Below are positions 34,499-44,789 of a stretch of 64,000 nucleotides of DNA, in pieces (position 1 is the first letter of the stretch; every line of letters begins with the position of its first letter). The position numbers were made by a program, and so were the translations under genes. Origin of the DNA: Vandiemenella viatica (Eukaryota; Arthropoda; Insecta; Orthoptera; Morabidae). Under the pieces are notes generated by a model. It was not told where the DNA came from. It searched no databases and saw only the letters and a list, made by a program, of their open reading frames with translations. The DNA is taken from assembly GCA_031002005.1 (NCBI GenBank), contig JARYHS010008074.1, positions 12,160,924 through 12,224,923 of the forward strand, written 5' to 3'.

Positions 34499-35014
34499 GT
34501 GAAAAGTCTCGATCATCTTCGTTATATGCATTACGTCAAGTCTACAAAACTTAATAAACCTGTGCAGCTTTCAAATATTCCACCACCAAGTGCAGCTGCT
34601 CATCAACATTTCAAACGTGTATATTATCAATTTCAAACTTGGTTAGGGCATGATTTGGAACCCCAGGTATGGGGTTGGGCAATGCGAAACGATTTTTTGG
34701 AGCCTATCATGACAATTTTACCACCTGCTCCAGAAGATTTGCTAAATACAATTTTCTGCAACTGCAAGAGTGGTTGTGGTTCGCGATGCGGATGCAGGAA
34801 AGCGGGCTTGCAATGCTCTTTAGCTTGTGGCCAATGTAATGGGCAAGCTTGTCTCAATGCTCTACCATATCAGAGCGACATTAACGAAGATGTAACCTTT
34901 GACCCCGAAATCATGGAAGAACTTGAGACAAATGTCGTTGAAGACGATAATGAAGACCAGTTTGAAATTTACCAGCAGCCGGAAGACGACGAAGAAGAGG
35001 AAGAAGATGATTAA
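34499..35014 (+). CDS. CXC-domain C-terminal part of a transposon-encoded protein
   Basis: A 171-codon frame with no ATG until 34523, so it is probably not an independent gene. Order: LDHLRYMHYVKSTKLNKP, IPPPSAAAHQHFKRVYYQFQ, a conserved WLGHDLEPQVWGW, LPPAPEDLL. Then comes a CXC-type zinc domain with cysteines spaced CxCxxxCxxxCxC (CNCKSGCGSRCGCRK) plus CSLACGQCNGQAC, and an acidic Asp/Glu tail. Tesmin/TSO1-like CXC domains bind zinc and often DNA. The join near 34500 links it to the N-terminal part but lacks everything expected between; in family members I recall, a long middle region precedes LDxLRY. AATAAAAATAAA at about 35063 may be its poly(A) signal. Confidence 0.82.
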   Translation: MKSLDHLRYMHYVKSTKLNKPVQLSNIPPPSAAAHQHFKRVYYQFQTWLGHDLEPQVWGWAMRNDFLEPIMTILPPAPEDLLNTIFCNCKSGCGSRCGCRKAGLQCSLACGQCNGQACLNALPYQSDINEDVTFDPEIMEELETNVVEDDNEDQFEIYQQPEDDEEEEEDD

Positions 35015-35252
35015 AATTATAAATTGTAGTTTTTGTACCCTTCATTCTATTTTTTTACTTTAATAAAAATAAATGTATTGAATGATATTTTTTAATAAAA
35101 AGATTAATTAATAATTTATTTGGTTTTTCCATCATGTAAGAAGTTATTAATATTAATTAGGTTAAAATTCAAATATAATTCCTATATTTTCATTAACAAT
35201 TCTGCAATTATATGGGCAGGTAAATGTTATATAAATTAATACTGAATAAAAA

Positions 35253-35934
35253 GTGGATAGGTTAGGAAAAAATGATAAAATATAATATAATAGTTAATAA
35301 AAATTGACAAATATTTATAATCATTGATTTATCGATAGTTCATCAACTATATATGGCGCGTTTTCGACCGGAGGCACCGGTTGACCTGAAGTGATGCTGT
35401 GACCTCGCGCTCTCCGCCCTCTATCTCGAAAACGGTTCACCGTATAAAAAAAAATTTTAGACAAAATTTGTAGAGAATTTTGTATTCTACAATATTGATA
35501 ATAAATACAAATAGCAAAAAACCCATAGGAAATGAGATATTTACAAAAAAGCGCAAAAAAACGATTTTTTGTGACCTTTGTCTTCGAAATTTAATAGTTG
35601 CGCACACCCTACCATATGTAGGTTTTGAGACCACTTTTAGGGTGTCAATATACAAGTATTTACAGACTTACAGCTGGGTATCTCAAATTCCGAGGTGATC
35701 TTACTATAATGACTGGACTATATAGAGCATTTCACCATTTAGATATTGTAGTTTTGGTGAAAAAAATTTCTGGTCCAGGCCGGATCTCACCCTAACCTCC
35801 TCACTTTTGAGTTACAATATCTCGAGAACTAAGCGAGATATCAAAAAACTTTATTCTTTATTTTCCAATTGTCTCGTCGAGTTCTGTAAGAATCGATCAT
35901 CAGATTGTGGCGCCACGGTAATGATAGAATCCCC
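35253..35934. repeat. Right terminal inverted repeat (~690 bp)
   Basis: Reverse complement of the left repeat, with substitutions such as GGTCACAGC/GGTCACAGC retained and a longer outer segment (about 35690-35830) holding TTTCTGGTCCAGGCCGGATC that is only partly matched on the left. Confidence 0.93.
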
Positions 35935-35942
35935 AAGAGTAT

Positions 35943-37730
35943 TGTCAGTACAGGAGGACCATTAACTGATACATCTACAAATTTCTATGGCTATGTAGAA
36001 ATTTGTGGGTAAGGATAAGGATGGAGAATAAGTTACTGATGATTTTTAAAAGGCAGAGATTTTAAGTAACTGGTTTAGTAAGAGCATTAGGGACGATGAG
36101 TCAGAAAGGGGAGGGTCTAATTCGGAGAACGAGCTTAACAAGACAATTAGAAATGAAGATACCAAAAAATTTGAAATTCATCCTGCGAAAATAAAGAAGG
36201 AAATAAGAAAGCAGAAAAAAACATAAATGGGCTAGTGTAGATAATATTACCACAGATATATTAAAGATAGCAGGACGTAACATTGTACCTTATCTTGAAA
36301 TATTATTTAAATTGAGTCTGGATACATGCCGCTTACCAGAGGAATGGAAAATGCGATAGTAGAGCCAGCATATAAAGGAGAGGTGAAAATGGAGTCGAAA
36401 ATTATGGGCCAATCAGTTTCACATCAGTGGTAGGTAAATTAATGGAAAGATTGAAATGCAACCACATCAGAAATATATGTGAAGAACGTAAGTAGTTTTC
36501 AAGTAGGTAACATGGCTTTAGGCAAGGATATTCATGCGAATCTCAGTTGGTGGGATGTATGCAAGATATTTCAGATGAAATGCACAAGGGAGGCCAAATT
36601 GATAGTGTAGCACTAGATCTGTCAAAGGCTTTTGACAGAATGAGCCATAATGGTAGTAAATAAGCTAAAAACTATTGGAGTGTAAGAGAAAGTGATTTGC
36701 TGGGTAATTTTTTTTGAAATGTAGAAAACAGGAAGTTACGGTAGGAAATGCAGTATCAAAAGAAGTGAAAGTAATAATGGGAGTGCCGCAGGGTAGCGTA
36801 TTGGGACCATTGCTATTCATTATTCTGATGAATAATTGTGTTGATTGTTTACTATCAGAAATCAAATTGTTTGCAGATGATATAATGATGTATAAAAGGA
36901 TCAAAACGGTAGAGGACTATAAACAGTTGCAGGGTGATCTGGACGGGATATCTAGTTGGGTTGGTAAACATGGGATGAAGATAAGTGCAAAGTAGAATCA
37001 GCTTATTAGATACACAAATAAAAAACAAAAGGTTGTTTATAATCATCAGGTGGGGAAAGAATTTCTTCCAGAAGACTTGAAATGTAAATATCTTGGCATT
37101 ACGTTTGACAACAAACTTAACTGGTGAGAAAAGGTTTCAAAATTCTGCACTTGTTGGAGAGAGATATGTGGGGATGTACGAGGGAAGTAAAGGAATTGGG
37201 TTACAAAACTTTGGTCAGACCATTACTCGAATATGGTAGTATAGTATGGGACCCACATTTTGAGTATCAAATACAGGAATTTGAGAGGGCGCAAAAAAGG
37301 GCTGCTAGATTTGTTTCTGGGAATTATCGCACTGTATTACAATAGAGCTGGAATCGGATTCATTGCAAGACAGGAGAAGGGTGGAGAGGGTCATGGGAGT
37401 GTACAGGGCGTATACTGGTGACAAGGCATGGAAATATATTGGTGTAGGTATGAAAAGTAGTGCATGGAAGGGAAAAGATGACCATGACCACAAGCTGGCA
37501 CTCGATTTCAGGCACAAGGGTGTGGGAAGATTCTCTTTTTTAGGGTGTCAGGGATTGGAATAAGTTACCAACGGAAATGATGAGTAATTTGCCAAAAACT
37601 TTGAAGGAATTTAAAGTTATTATTTGTTGAGGGCAAATGTAGGTGGGTGCAGGAAAGTGGGAAGATGGGTGTTTAGGGAAATTGCCACCGGAGAGTGCGC
37701 TCCATTGCAATTAAATTAAATTAAATTAAG
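35943..37730 (+). pseudogene. LINE-A copy (CR1/Jockey-group RT), longest in window
   Basis: Reads ITTDILKIAGRNIVPYLE, LDTCRLPEEWK, YGPISFTSVVGKLMER, then SVALDLSKAFDRMSH (motif A, Asp present). It continues with VPQGSVLGPLLFIILMNN (motif B), IKLFADDIMMYKRI (motif C), DPHFEYQIQEFERAQKRAAR and the RAYTGDKAWKYIGVG C-terminal tail. Stops and shifts interrupt it. The 3' end reads GCTCCATTGCAATTAAATTAAATTAAATTAAG, a short tandem tail. The 5' part lies before 32559, across the transposon insertion. Confidence 0.88.
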
Positions 37731-37739
37731 CAGTCTTCT

Positions 37740-38560
37740 GCCATAGGCAGGAAAATATCATTAGCTTCGTCTCACATTTTATTCTCGGTGTGGAAAAATT
37801 GGCGGAGTAATACTTAAACTGCATAGGAAACTAATAATCCAAATATGGTGTTCTTTATATAATTTCTTGTGGCGTTGAGTAAATGATTCGTTAAAGATCA
37901 TCAGATACGGGAAAGTCAACGCGATATGTGCATCTGAATGAATCTGCTCTTTGGCGTAATTATTTATTTCAGGAATATATAGTGTAACCTGACGGTTCTG
38001 AGTGCTTTATTTATTCATGATTTTTGTATATATAATCTCTGGTAAATTTAATTAAATTATTTCAAATGTAAAAGGGTTCAAACATATTAAAAAATCAAAA
38101 CAGCTCTTGAAAAATTAGTCTGCCATAAACTGCCTTATATGGTGTGAATTTGTAAATATATTCAATTTGACTGCATTAACAACTAACACAAACATTTTAA
38201 TGACCACATCACGGTTAGTCTGAATATGAATTTACTAATCAAAAGAAAGAAATTAGAAAAAAACTATAATTTCGGCAATCATTTAGAAACAAAATTAATG
38301 AAAATAAGAATCACCAAAGGCATGGCGTTGATTTCATAAGCAAAAAGTTATTGAAATATATGCTCCTGCTAAAACCCATGAATGTTCTGCCGGTTAGAGA
38401 CTCTTATCTGCTAGTTTCTTCGCCAGGGCCGATACTAGGGCAAGAGAGCTTGTCCGAATTTTGGTGCAGTTCAGAGTATGCGTTGGAGTACGTCGGCACC
38501 GGGGTGCGCTGCTAACACCTCGATCTCCATTCAAACCACCTCAAGTCACAGTTGTGCCAG
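37740..38560. other. No recognised gene
   Basis: AT-rich with no domain. The end at about 38560 borders the A-tail of the next LINE. Confidence 0.5.
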
Positions 38561-38569
38561 TAACAATTT

Positions 38570-40549
38570 TTTTTTGCTGTCGTCAGTCTTTAGACTGGTT
38601 TGATGCAATCCTCCATCCCTTCCTATCCTGTGCTAACCTCTTCATTTCTACATACCCCTTACAATCCACGTCCTCAATTATCTGCTTCATATATTTTAAT
38701 CTCTGTCTACCTCTGCAGTTCTTACCTTCAACTGTTCCCTCCACTAACAAATTAACCAATCCAGCATGTCTCAAAATATGACCTACCAGCCTGTCTCTTC
38801 TTCCTGTAAGCTTCTTCCATAAACTTCTTTTCTCACCCATCATTTCTAAAACTCGTTCATTTCTTACTTTGTCTGTCCACCTAATTTTCAGCATTCTTCT
38901 GTAGCACCACATTTCAAATGCTTCAAGTTTCTTTCTTTCCGGTATTCCTAAAGTCCATGTTTCGCTACCGTAAAGTGCTGTGCTCCACACATAGAGTTTT
39001 AAGAAGTTCTTTCTAATTCCTAGATCAATATTTGAAACTAAAAGGTTTCTCTTTTTCATGAAGGCTATTTTTGCTAGTGCTATTCTGCTTTTGACATCAT
39101 TCCTGCTTCGGCCATCGGTTGTAATTTTGCTTCCCAAGTAACAGAACTCACTCACTTCTCCTATTGCATCAGATCCTTATTTTTATATTTAATCTGCTAG
39201 TATTGGTGTCATTTCTGCTACATTTCATCACTTTTGTTTTACTTTGATTTATATTCAGTCCAAAATCTTCCTTCAGTATTTTGTTCATGCCATTCAATAA
39301 CTTCTCAATATCCTCAGCCCTCTCTGCTAATAAGACAATGTCAGTCAGCAAATCGTAGCATACTGATTTTTTTCTCCCTGAAAACTTATGCCACATGGAA
39401 ATTTTTCTTTGACTTTCTTCATTGCTTCTTCTACATACAAGTTGAATATTAACGGGGATAGACTACAACCTTGTCTCACTACCCTTTTTAACTGATGCAT
39501 GTCTCTCGTGATTCTCTACTTTTATCACAGCCATCTGATTCTTATATAGTTTATAGAGGATTCTTCTATCTCGATACTTTAGACCTGACTTCTTTAGAAT
39601 TTTGAACATCTTGTCCCACCTAACATTATCAAAAGCTTTTTCTAAATCAACAAATGCCATAAAAGTATCTTTGTTTTTCTTGATCCGCCCTTCAAGTATT
39701 AATCTTAAAGACAGAATTGCTTCCCTTGTACCGCGATTTTTCCTAAACCCAAACTGATCTTCACCTACTATCTCTTCTACTACCCTTTCCATCCTTCTGT
39801 ATATTATTCTGGTCAGTAATTTTGAAGCATGTGATGTTAGACTGAATTGTGCGATAATTCTCACATTTGTCGGCTTGTGCTTTCTTTGGAAGTGTGAAGA
39901 TGATATTTTTATTAAAATCAGTTGGAATTTCTCCTGTTTCATAACTTTTTGATATCAGCTTTAATAATCTTTCGATTCCTTCCTCTGCCTAGAGATTTAA
40001 GAAGTTCTGCAGGGATCTCATCAATTCCAACTGCCTTATTTGCTTTCAAGTCATTCAGAGCTTTATTAAATTCTGTCCTCAAAACAGGATCTCCTAAGTC
40101 ATCCATGTCGACATCGCCTTCCTTTTCCAATACACTATTGCTTCAAGTCGTCCCCAACATACAGTTTCTCAATGTATTCCTTCCATTCTGTTAGCTCTAT
40201 CTTCTGACCTTAAAAGTAGGTTTCCCATCGGCAGCTTTAATGTTCATACCTCTTTTCTTCATTTCCTCCAAAATTCTGTTTGATCTTTCTATATGCAACA
40301 TCTACTTTTCCTGCAACCATTTCCTTTTCTACGTCTTCACACTTTTCTTGTAGCCATTTTTCTTTTGCTATTTTGCATTTCCTATTTATTTGATTTCTAA
40401 ATTGCCTGTACTGCTCTTTTCCTGCTTCATCCTGAGCATTTTTGTACCTTCTCCTCTGATCGATCAGCTGCAAAATTTCTTCTGTGATCCAAGGTTTTCT
40501 GGCAGCTTGTTCCCTAAAGCCTAAGGTTTCTTTGCCAGCTTTCATTATT
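38570..40549 (-). pseudogene. Young RTE-like LINE: linker, RT and C-terminus
   Basis: Continuation of the endonuclease frame at 40550-41551. It has the linker KPWITEEILQLIDQRRRYK, AVGIDEIPAELLK, YRxxSLTSHASKLLTR, DQFGFRKNRGTREAILSL and MAFVDLEKAFDNVRW (motif A). The FADD box at about 39338-39354 has one extra C, so FAD is followed by a stop in frame; DIVLLAE resumes one base on. Then come NINQSKTKVM, FCYLGSKITTDGRSRND and the GHILRH tail. The 3' end GACGACAGCAAAAAAAAA lies at 38570. Only a handful of breaks makes it a recent insertion. It is the least decayed LINE in the window. Confidence 0.92.
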
Positions 40550-41551
40550 TCAGGTCTTTAATGCATTCCATTCGTCCTCGGTTGAGCTCCTTTCACAGTT
40601 AATTCTTAGACCTAAGTCTAACATTTCTGCAAATTTTTCTCTTGTGTTAGATTGTTTCAGTTTATTCACTTCCAGTCTGTTCTGCATATGCTGCTTCCTT
40701 ATTCGCTTGAATTTCAGCCTGCACTTCATTACTATCAAATTATGGTCCGAGTCTATGTCTGCTCCTGGGTACGCTTTACAGTCTAGAACTTGATTCCTGA
40801 ATCTCTGTTTGACCATGATATAATCTAGCTGATATCTGCCTGTATCCCCAGGAAGTTTCCAGGTGTATATTCTTCTTGCATGGTTCTTAAACAGTGTGTT
40901 CGCCACTACTAGCTTATATCTTTCACAAAATTCTAGCAACCTGCTTCCTCGCTCATTTCTTTCTCCTAGACCAAAACTTCCTACAGCATTCCCCTCTTTT
41001 CCTTCTCCCACTATTGCATTCCAATCACCCATGATTATTAGATTTTCCTCCCCTTTCACATATTGGATTAATTCTTCAATTTCAGCGTATATTTTTTCTA
41101 TTTCTTCGTCATCTTCCTGTGACGTTGGCATATATACTTGTACTAATGTGGTTGGGACGGGCTTAGTTTCTAACCTCATCAAAATAATCCTGTCACTAAA
41201 TTGTTCATAATAACTAACCCGTTTCCCTACTTTCTTGTTCATTACAAATCCTACACCAGTGACTCCATTGACTGCTTGTGTGCTAATTATCCTGTGTTCC
41301 CCAGACCAGAAATCCTGTGCGTCCTTCCATTTAATCTCACTAATCCCAACAACATCTAACTTAAGTTGTTCCATCTCCGTTTTTAAGTTTTCTAACCTAC
41401 CTGCCCTATTCAGACTTCTAACATTCCACGCTCCGACTCGTAGAATGTTTCTATCCATTCTGATGACTCCTCCCTGAGCAGTCCCCACCCGGAGATCCGA
41501 TTGGGGGACTATTTTACCTCCGGAATATTTTACCCAGGAAGAAGCCATCAT
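40550..41551 (-). CDS. AP-endonuclease of a RTE-like LINE
   Basis: An intact 333-codon frame holding a complete AP-type endonuclease. It shows AWNVRSLNRAG, VVGISEIKW (catalytic Glu), VYMPTSQEDDEEIEKIYAEI, LIIMGDWNAIVGEG (Asp/Asn pair), YQLDYIMVKQRF, and IDSDHNLIVMKC (catalytic SDH). This family is often annotated as craniofacial development protein 2-like in insects. It nicks target DNA for target-primed reverse transcription. The frame stops just before the linker and RT, so the whole polyprotein is not made. Confidence 0.93.
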   Translation of the reverse strand: MMASSWVKYSGGKIVPQSDLRVGTAQGGVIRMDRNILRVGAWNVRSLNRAGRLENLKTEMEQLKLDVVGISEIKWKDAQDFWSGEHRIISTQAVNGVTGVGFVMNKKVGKRVSYYEQFSDRIILMRLETKPVPTTLVQVYMPTSQEDDEEIEKIYAEIEELIQYVKGEENLIIMGDWNAIVGEGKEGNAVGSFGLGERNERGSRLLEFCERYKLVVANTLFKNHARRIYTWKLPGDTGRYQLDYIMVKQRFRNQVLDCKAYPGADIDSDHNLIVMKCRLKFKRIRKQHMQNRLEVNKLKQSNTREKFAEMLDLGLRINCERSSTEDEWNALKT

Positions 41552-41880
41552 GATATATGTAATTTGAGAGGATTACATGTCCTCGGGATACCCTTTGGGT
41601 CTTTAATGCAGTGGTTTCCCGTTGCCTTCTGCATCCCCATGCCGTTGATCATTTCTGATTCATCCGCCTTTAGGGGTCGTTTCCAACCCCAAGAGCAAGA
41701 GGGTGCCCTGAACCACTCCCCGCTCTTCCGCCCTCTTTTCAGAGGCCGTTGGCAAGCAGTGGGTGACTCCTTATACCGGGAATCTTTCAGTCGCCAGAGC
41801 CTCGTCCGTGCAAAAGGGTGCACCACGTGAAGGAGAGGTTGACATTTGGTTGGAAAAGACTAGTATAGTCTCTCCCAAAC
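41552..41880 (-). mobile_element. 5' part of the RTE-like LINE
   Basis: Sequence upstream of the endonuclease, probably the LINE 5' untranslated region, ending near 41880. A 92-codon frame here (41548-41826) is Arg/Lys-rich and without a recognised domain. Confidence 0.55.
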
Positions 41881-41884
41881 CCTT

Positions 41885-43205
41885 AAATGGCCTTTAAACA
41901 ATTTCCTTTCATAAAACAAAGTCTATATACACTGATTTACAAGAAATTACAAAACAAACATCCTAGATCAAATTCAAGAAAACTTTAGCTCACTACAGAT
42001 ACTTCATTAAATAAAAATTGTATTTAAAGTTCAGGTATGAGGACTGTTACAACATGTTACGTGGGAAGTAGCAGTATGGTAATTTAGGCACGTTGGAGAG
42101 TATATCTTTAAATGAGAAATTCTTGTTTATATATTTTGTGGATTTCAGAAACGGCTCTATCGATTTTGATGAAATTTCATATTTAGATAATCTTTTGTTT
42201 TTTAAGTTTGTCTAAATAGGTGTCTTCCTTGCTAAAATGCAGTTTTACAACAACAAAAAATCAGCAGTTCTTGTATTTGATATCTCAGAAACTGCACTAA
42301 TACCATCTGGTAGACATAGCAGGTACCAGTAAGCCAACTAACGTTAATGAAGTTCTCTTTGTTCACTGCAAGGAACTCTTATATATTTAAATGAATAATT
42401 TTTGTACACTAGCTGACCCGTGCGAAAAATATAATGGTCAGTCTTCGAATGGTAATATAATAATGTCGGAATAAGTAAATGCAAGTGTTTATTAATGAAG
42501 AGTATTTTATTTTGAAGAGTAGTAATAAATATTTACTATATGTTTAACTGCAAAAAATTTAAAAAGGAGATATTTGAAAAATATTGGCTTTGTCAGATGT
42601 CCTTTTTTTAATTTTCTTTAATTTACACATCTTTAACATAAAAATAAATGTTAATGAATCTCGTGAAAAAACCTCATACAGGTGCCCATACGAAAAAAAG
42701 GTTCTGATAAATACAATCCTGTGTTTTGAAGCTCAGATCTTGTGCTTTATTAATGAAGGTTACTTCTATTAGGAATTGTTTTCTTATCACTTGAAATGGC
42801 ATGCTTAGAATTAAGATTTGTATTTAACATAATAGCATTTTTTTTAAAAAACAATTTATGAGGTGGTAAACCAGACTATCTCAGAAATGGCTCTAGCAAT
42901 TTGGATGACATTTCATGTATAATAACATTTTGCTTTTTTGTTTATAACACGATTTTACAAAAAAGAGAGAGTGATTCTTATATATCTCGGAAAATGGCTC
43001 TAACCTCATCTCGTTGAAGTTTCAGATACCAGTAAGCCTACTGATGTTAGTTAAGCTTCACTTTGGTTAGAGCAAGAAATTGTCCACCTCAAAATGCCTA
43101 TGAAGCCTTCAAGAAAAATGTTTTACTTTAAACAAACTTTACTGACAATCTTGCATATTGAACAGAAATTGAAAGATGCCGAGCGAAGATCGGTCACCCA
43201 TGTAT
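41885..43205. repeat. Helitron-like repeat candidate
   Basis: ACTAGCTGACCCGTGCG at about 42410 and a CCGA...TCGG hairpin at 43179-43193 followed by TCACCCATGTA resemble ends of Helitrons common in arthropods, although the terminal CTAG is not intact at the right. Between them, blocks such as GGCTCTA...GATGA(A)ATTTCAT and CCAGTAAGCC(A/T)ACT recur. No ORF. Confidence 0.35.
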
Positions 43206-43378
43206 TTTTTTTTTTTTTTTGCCTACTGAAGATGGTGCGAGGTGTTATGGAAGGATTGTAGGGAGAATGCGACACATTTCAGAAAATGATCTGAGAAAGT
43301 CGTAGTCATTTTGAAGAATCTTGTTCACTGATTCCAGTCTAGGAGTTTTGGGTTGGGTGTTTATGTGGTGGGCAGTTT

Positions 43379-43600
43379 TTGGCCCGTGATATCTTGTTTA
43401 TGGACCAATTCTGGAAGATTATTATGAAATATAAGAGCCTGTGTGAAGGTTTTGGACTAAAGGATGATGATTCCTCATCACAGATGCCTCTACCATGGTA
43501 TATTAATGTCATGGACACCAATGCTGAAAGGAAGGGGGAGTATTGTATGAAATATACTTTAGATCACTCTCTAGAAATGGTTTGTTGTAGTTGGTGTTAG
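43379..43600 (+). CDS. Putative exon of an unrecognised gene
   Basis: An open frame of balanced composition in AT-rich surroundings: FWKIIMKYKSLCEGFGLKDD, then SSSQMPLPWYINVMDTNAER and KYTLDHSLEM, ending CCSWC-stop. A possible 3' splice site (TGGTGGGCAG) precedes it at about 43375, and a weak GTTTGT donor follows SLEM near 43578. It looks like real protein, not a transposon, but I do not recognise the family. It lies about 230 bp upstream of the first zinc-transporter exon on the same strand and could be a last exon of an upstream gene. Confidence 0.4.
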   Translation: MARDILFMDQFWKIIMKYKSLCEGFGLKDDDSSSQMPLPWYINVMDTNAERKGEYCMKYTLDHSLEMVCCSWC

Positions 43601-43852
43601 TAAAATCATCTGTACAATGGGGTAAAACCTACTGACCTTTACTACATGCAAGTAAAGAAGTAAATTTTCCCTGCAGGAGTTGTTTCATTGTCATTTAAAA
43701 TTTAAGTTTTGTTATTTCTTTGACTTTTAACATGTTCACCATGGGTATAGTGTAAAGAGACAGAAATTTAAGACTTGTCAGTAAATTGCAAGAATTTGGT
43801 AGTAAAAACTGACTATTGATTACATTTTCCTCAGGTATGAAACTAACTTCCT

Positions 43853-43988
43853 ATGTTGAAGATGTGGAAGAAAGAATTTTTGGATTTGATTCAAGAAAAG
43901 CAAACCAAACATGTTTGTATACTTCTGGTTCTCAGCTTTTCTTCCTTCTGTTTTCTTCTTATTTGGTGTTCAAGTACACGCAGCATGG
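43853..43988 (+). CDS. SLC30A6: Zinc transporter ZnT6-like, exon A
   Basis: Encodes the N-terminal cytosolic stretch and first membrane helix of a ZnT6-type cation diffusion facilitator: KKEFLDLIQEKQ, then CILLVLSFSSFCFLLIWCSS, aligning without gaps to the (R/K)EF...LLxWCSS region of vertebrate ZnT6. The exon ends at a GTGAGT donor in phase 1. The start is uncertain. The ATG at 43853 has an in-frame stop nine bases upstream; a strong acceptor (TTTTCCTCAG at 43825-43834) opens the exon earlier, and a weaker AG at 43861 would start it at ATGTGG. ZnT6 pairs with ZnT5 in the early secretory pathway and supplies zinc to secreted enzymes such as alkaline phosphatases. Confidence 0.82.
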
Positions 43989-44303
43989 GTGAGTGCATTA
44001 ACAGTCTGTTTTGTCAAACTAGGCATAGTTTTATAAATGACATGTAGCATTAAACAGCTAAAACACTTATAGCTGAAGGCCTATATGTAATTGTGTTATT
44101 AACTTATTATTGTAATGAAGTAATTTTAGGCATTAATTATATCAAATATAGTCTCTCAAAATTAAATTAATACTCCCAATGGAAATTCTAAAATAAAGTT
44201 TTGGGTGTTGCAGAGAAGCTACTATATACTTTAAAGAAAAAATAAATCTTTTCATCATACTTGAAATAAAACCACAAAGTGATTTACACAACAAAAATAA
44301 GTA

Positions 44304-44683
44304 CAGTAAAAGTCCGGTTATCCGAGTTCCGATTATCCGAGTCACCGGGTTAACAAAGGCAAATTTTTGAAATATGATAAGGAGATCACAGAAGCCGACA
44401 TAATGATACTACAGCATTGGCGCTATAGTTCCGCTAAGAAGAGAAACAAAATTATGGCACAGAAGACAATTAAAGGTTTTTTTTTTGGGAAGTGATCGTA
44501 ATTAATGTACAAAAAACAACTTTAGTGCTTCACAAATTAGTGTTACACTATAAATAAATTGCATTATTTCAGTTTCAATACATTTTTTGATTCATTGTAA
44601 CCTCTTTCCTTGACCTCCGTTATCCAAGTTTTTTGTTATCCGAGGTGGTCCTTGGTTTACCTCGGATAATCGGACTTCTACTG
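44304..44683. mobile_element. pogo/Tigger-type MITE
   Basis: Starts CAGTAAAAGTCCGGTTATCC and ends GGATAATCGGACTTCTACTG, with TA on both sides (44302-44303, 44684-44685). A 380-bp body without ORF, the classic structure of pogo-derived MITEs. Internal GTTATCC/GGATAAC motifs recur near each end. Confidence 0.9.
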
Positions 44684-44789
44684 TATGTCTTTTCATCTCA
44701 TCAATCTTTTGACTTGTATGTTGTTTTTCTCCATGTGTTCTTATCATGAGCAAATATCTTTTCATTGGAACCTAAGGTCTTAATAATTA

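Larger units (their letters stand above)
32567..35934 (+). mobile_element. Long-TIR DNA transposon encoding a CXC-domain protein (internal deletion)
   Basis: A 3368-bp element with ~690-bp, highly similar terminal inverted repeats (32567-33265 and 35253-35934) and perfect 8-bp target duplications AAGAGTAT (32559-32566, 35935-35942). Ends are GGCAGTTCTATCATTACC and, reverse-complemented, GGGGATTCTATCATTACC. Between the repeats lie two reading frames (33617-34438 and 34499-35014) that look like the N- and C-terminal parts of one longer protein whose middle is deleted. A 586-bp MITE at 28330 shares its ends. 8-bp duplications occur in hAT, P, Merlin and KDZ/Zisupton-type elements; I cannot assign the superfamily because the catalytic core is absent. 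Confidence 0.92.

Noticed and set aside
35437..35698. Frames in both terminal repeats of the CXC transposon (72 codons, also 32874-33092)
   Set aside because: They recur only because the two repeats are copies of each other; the frame has no protein-like features and the repeats look non-coding.
40863..41477. Forward frames over the LINE endonuclease
   Set aside because: Antisense shadows of the 333-codon endonuclease, which has all the catalytic motifs.
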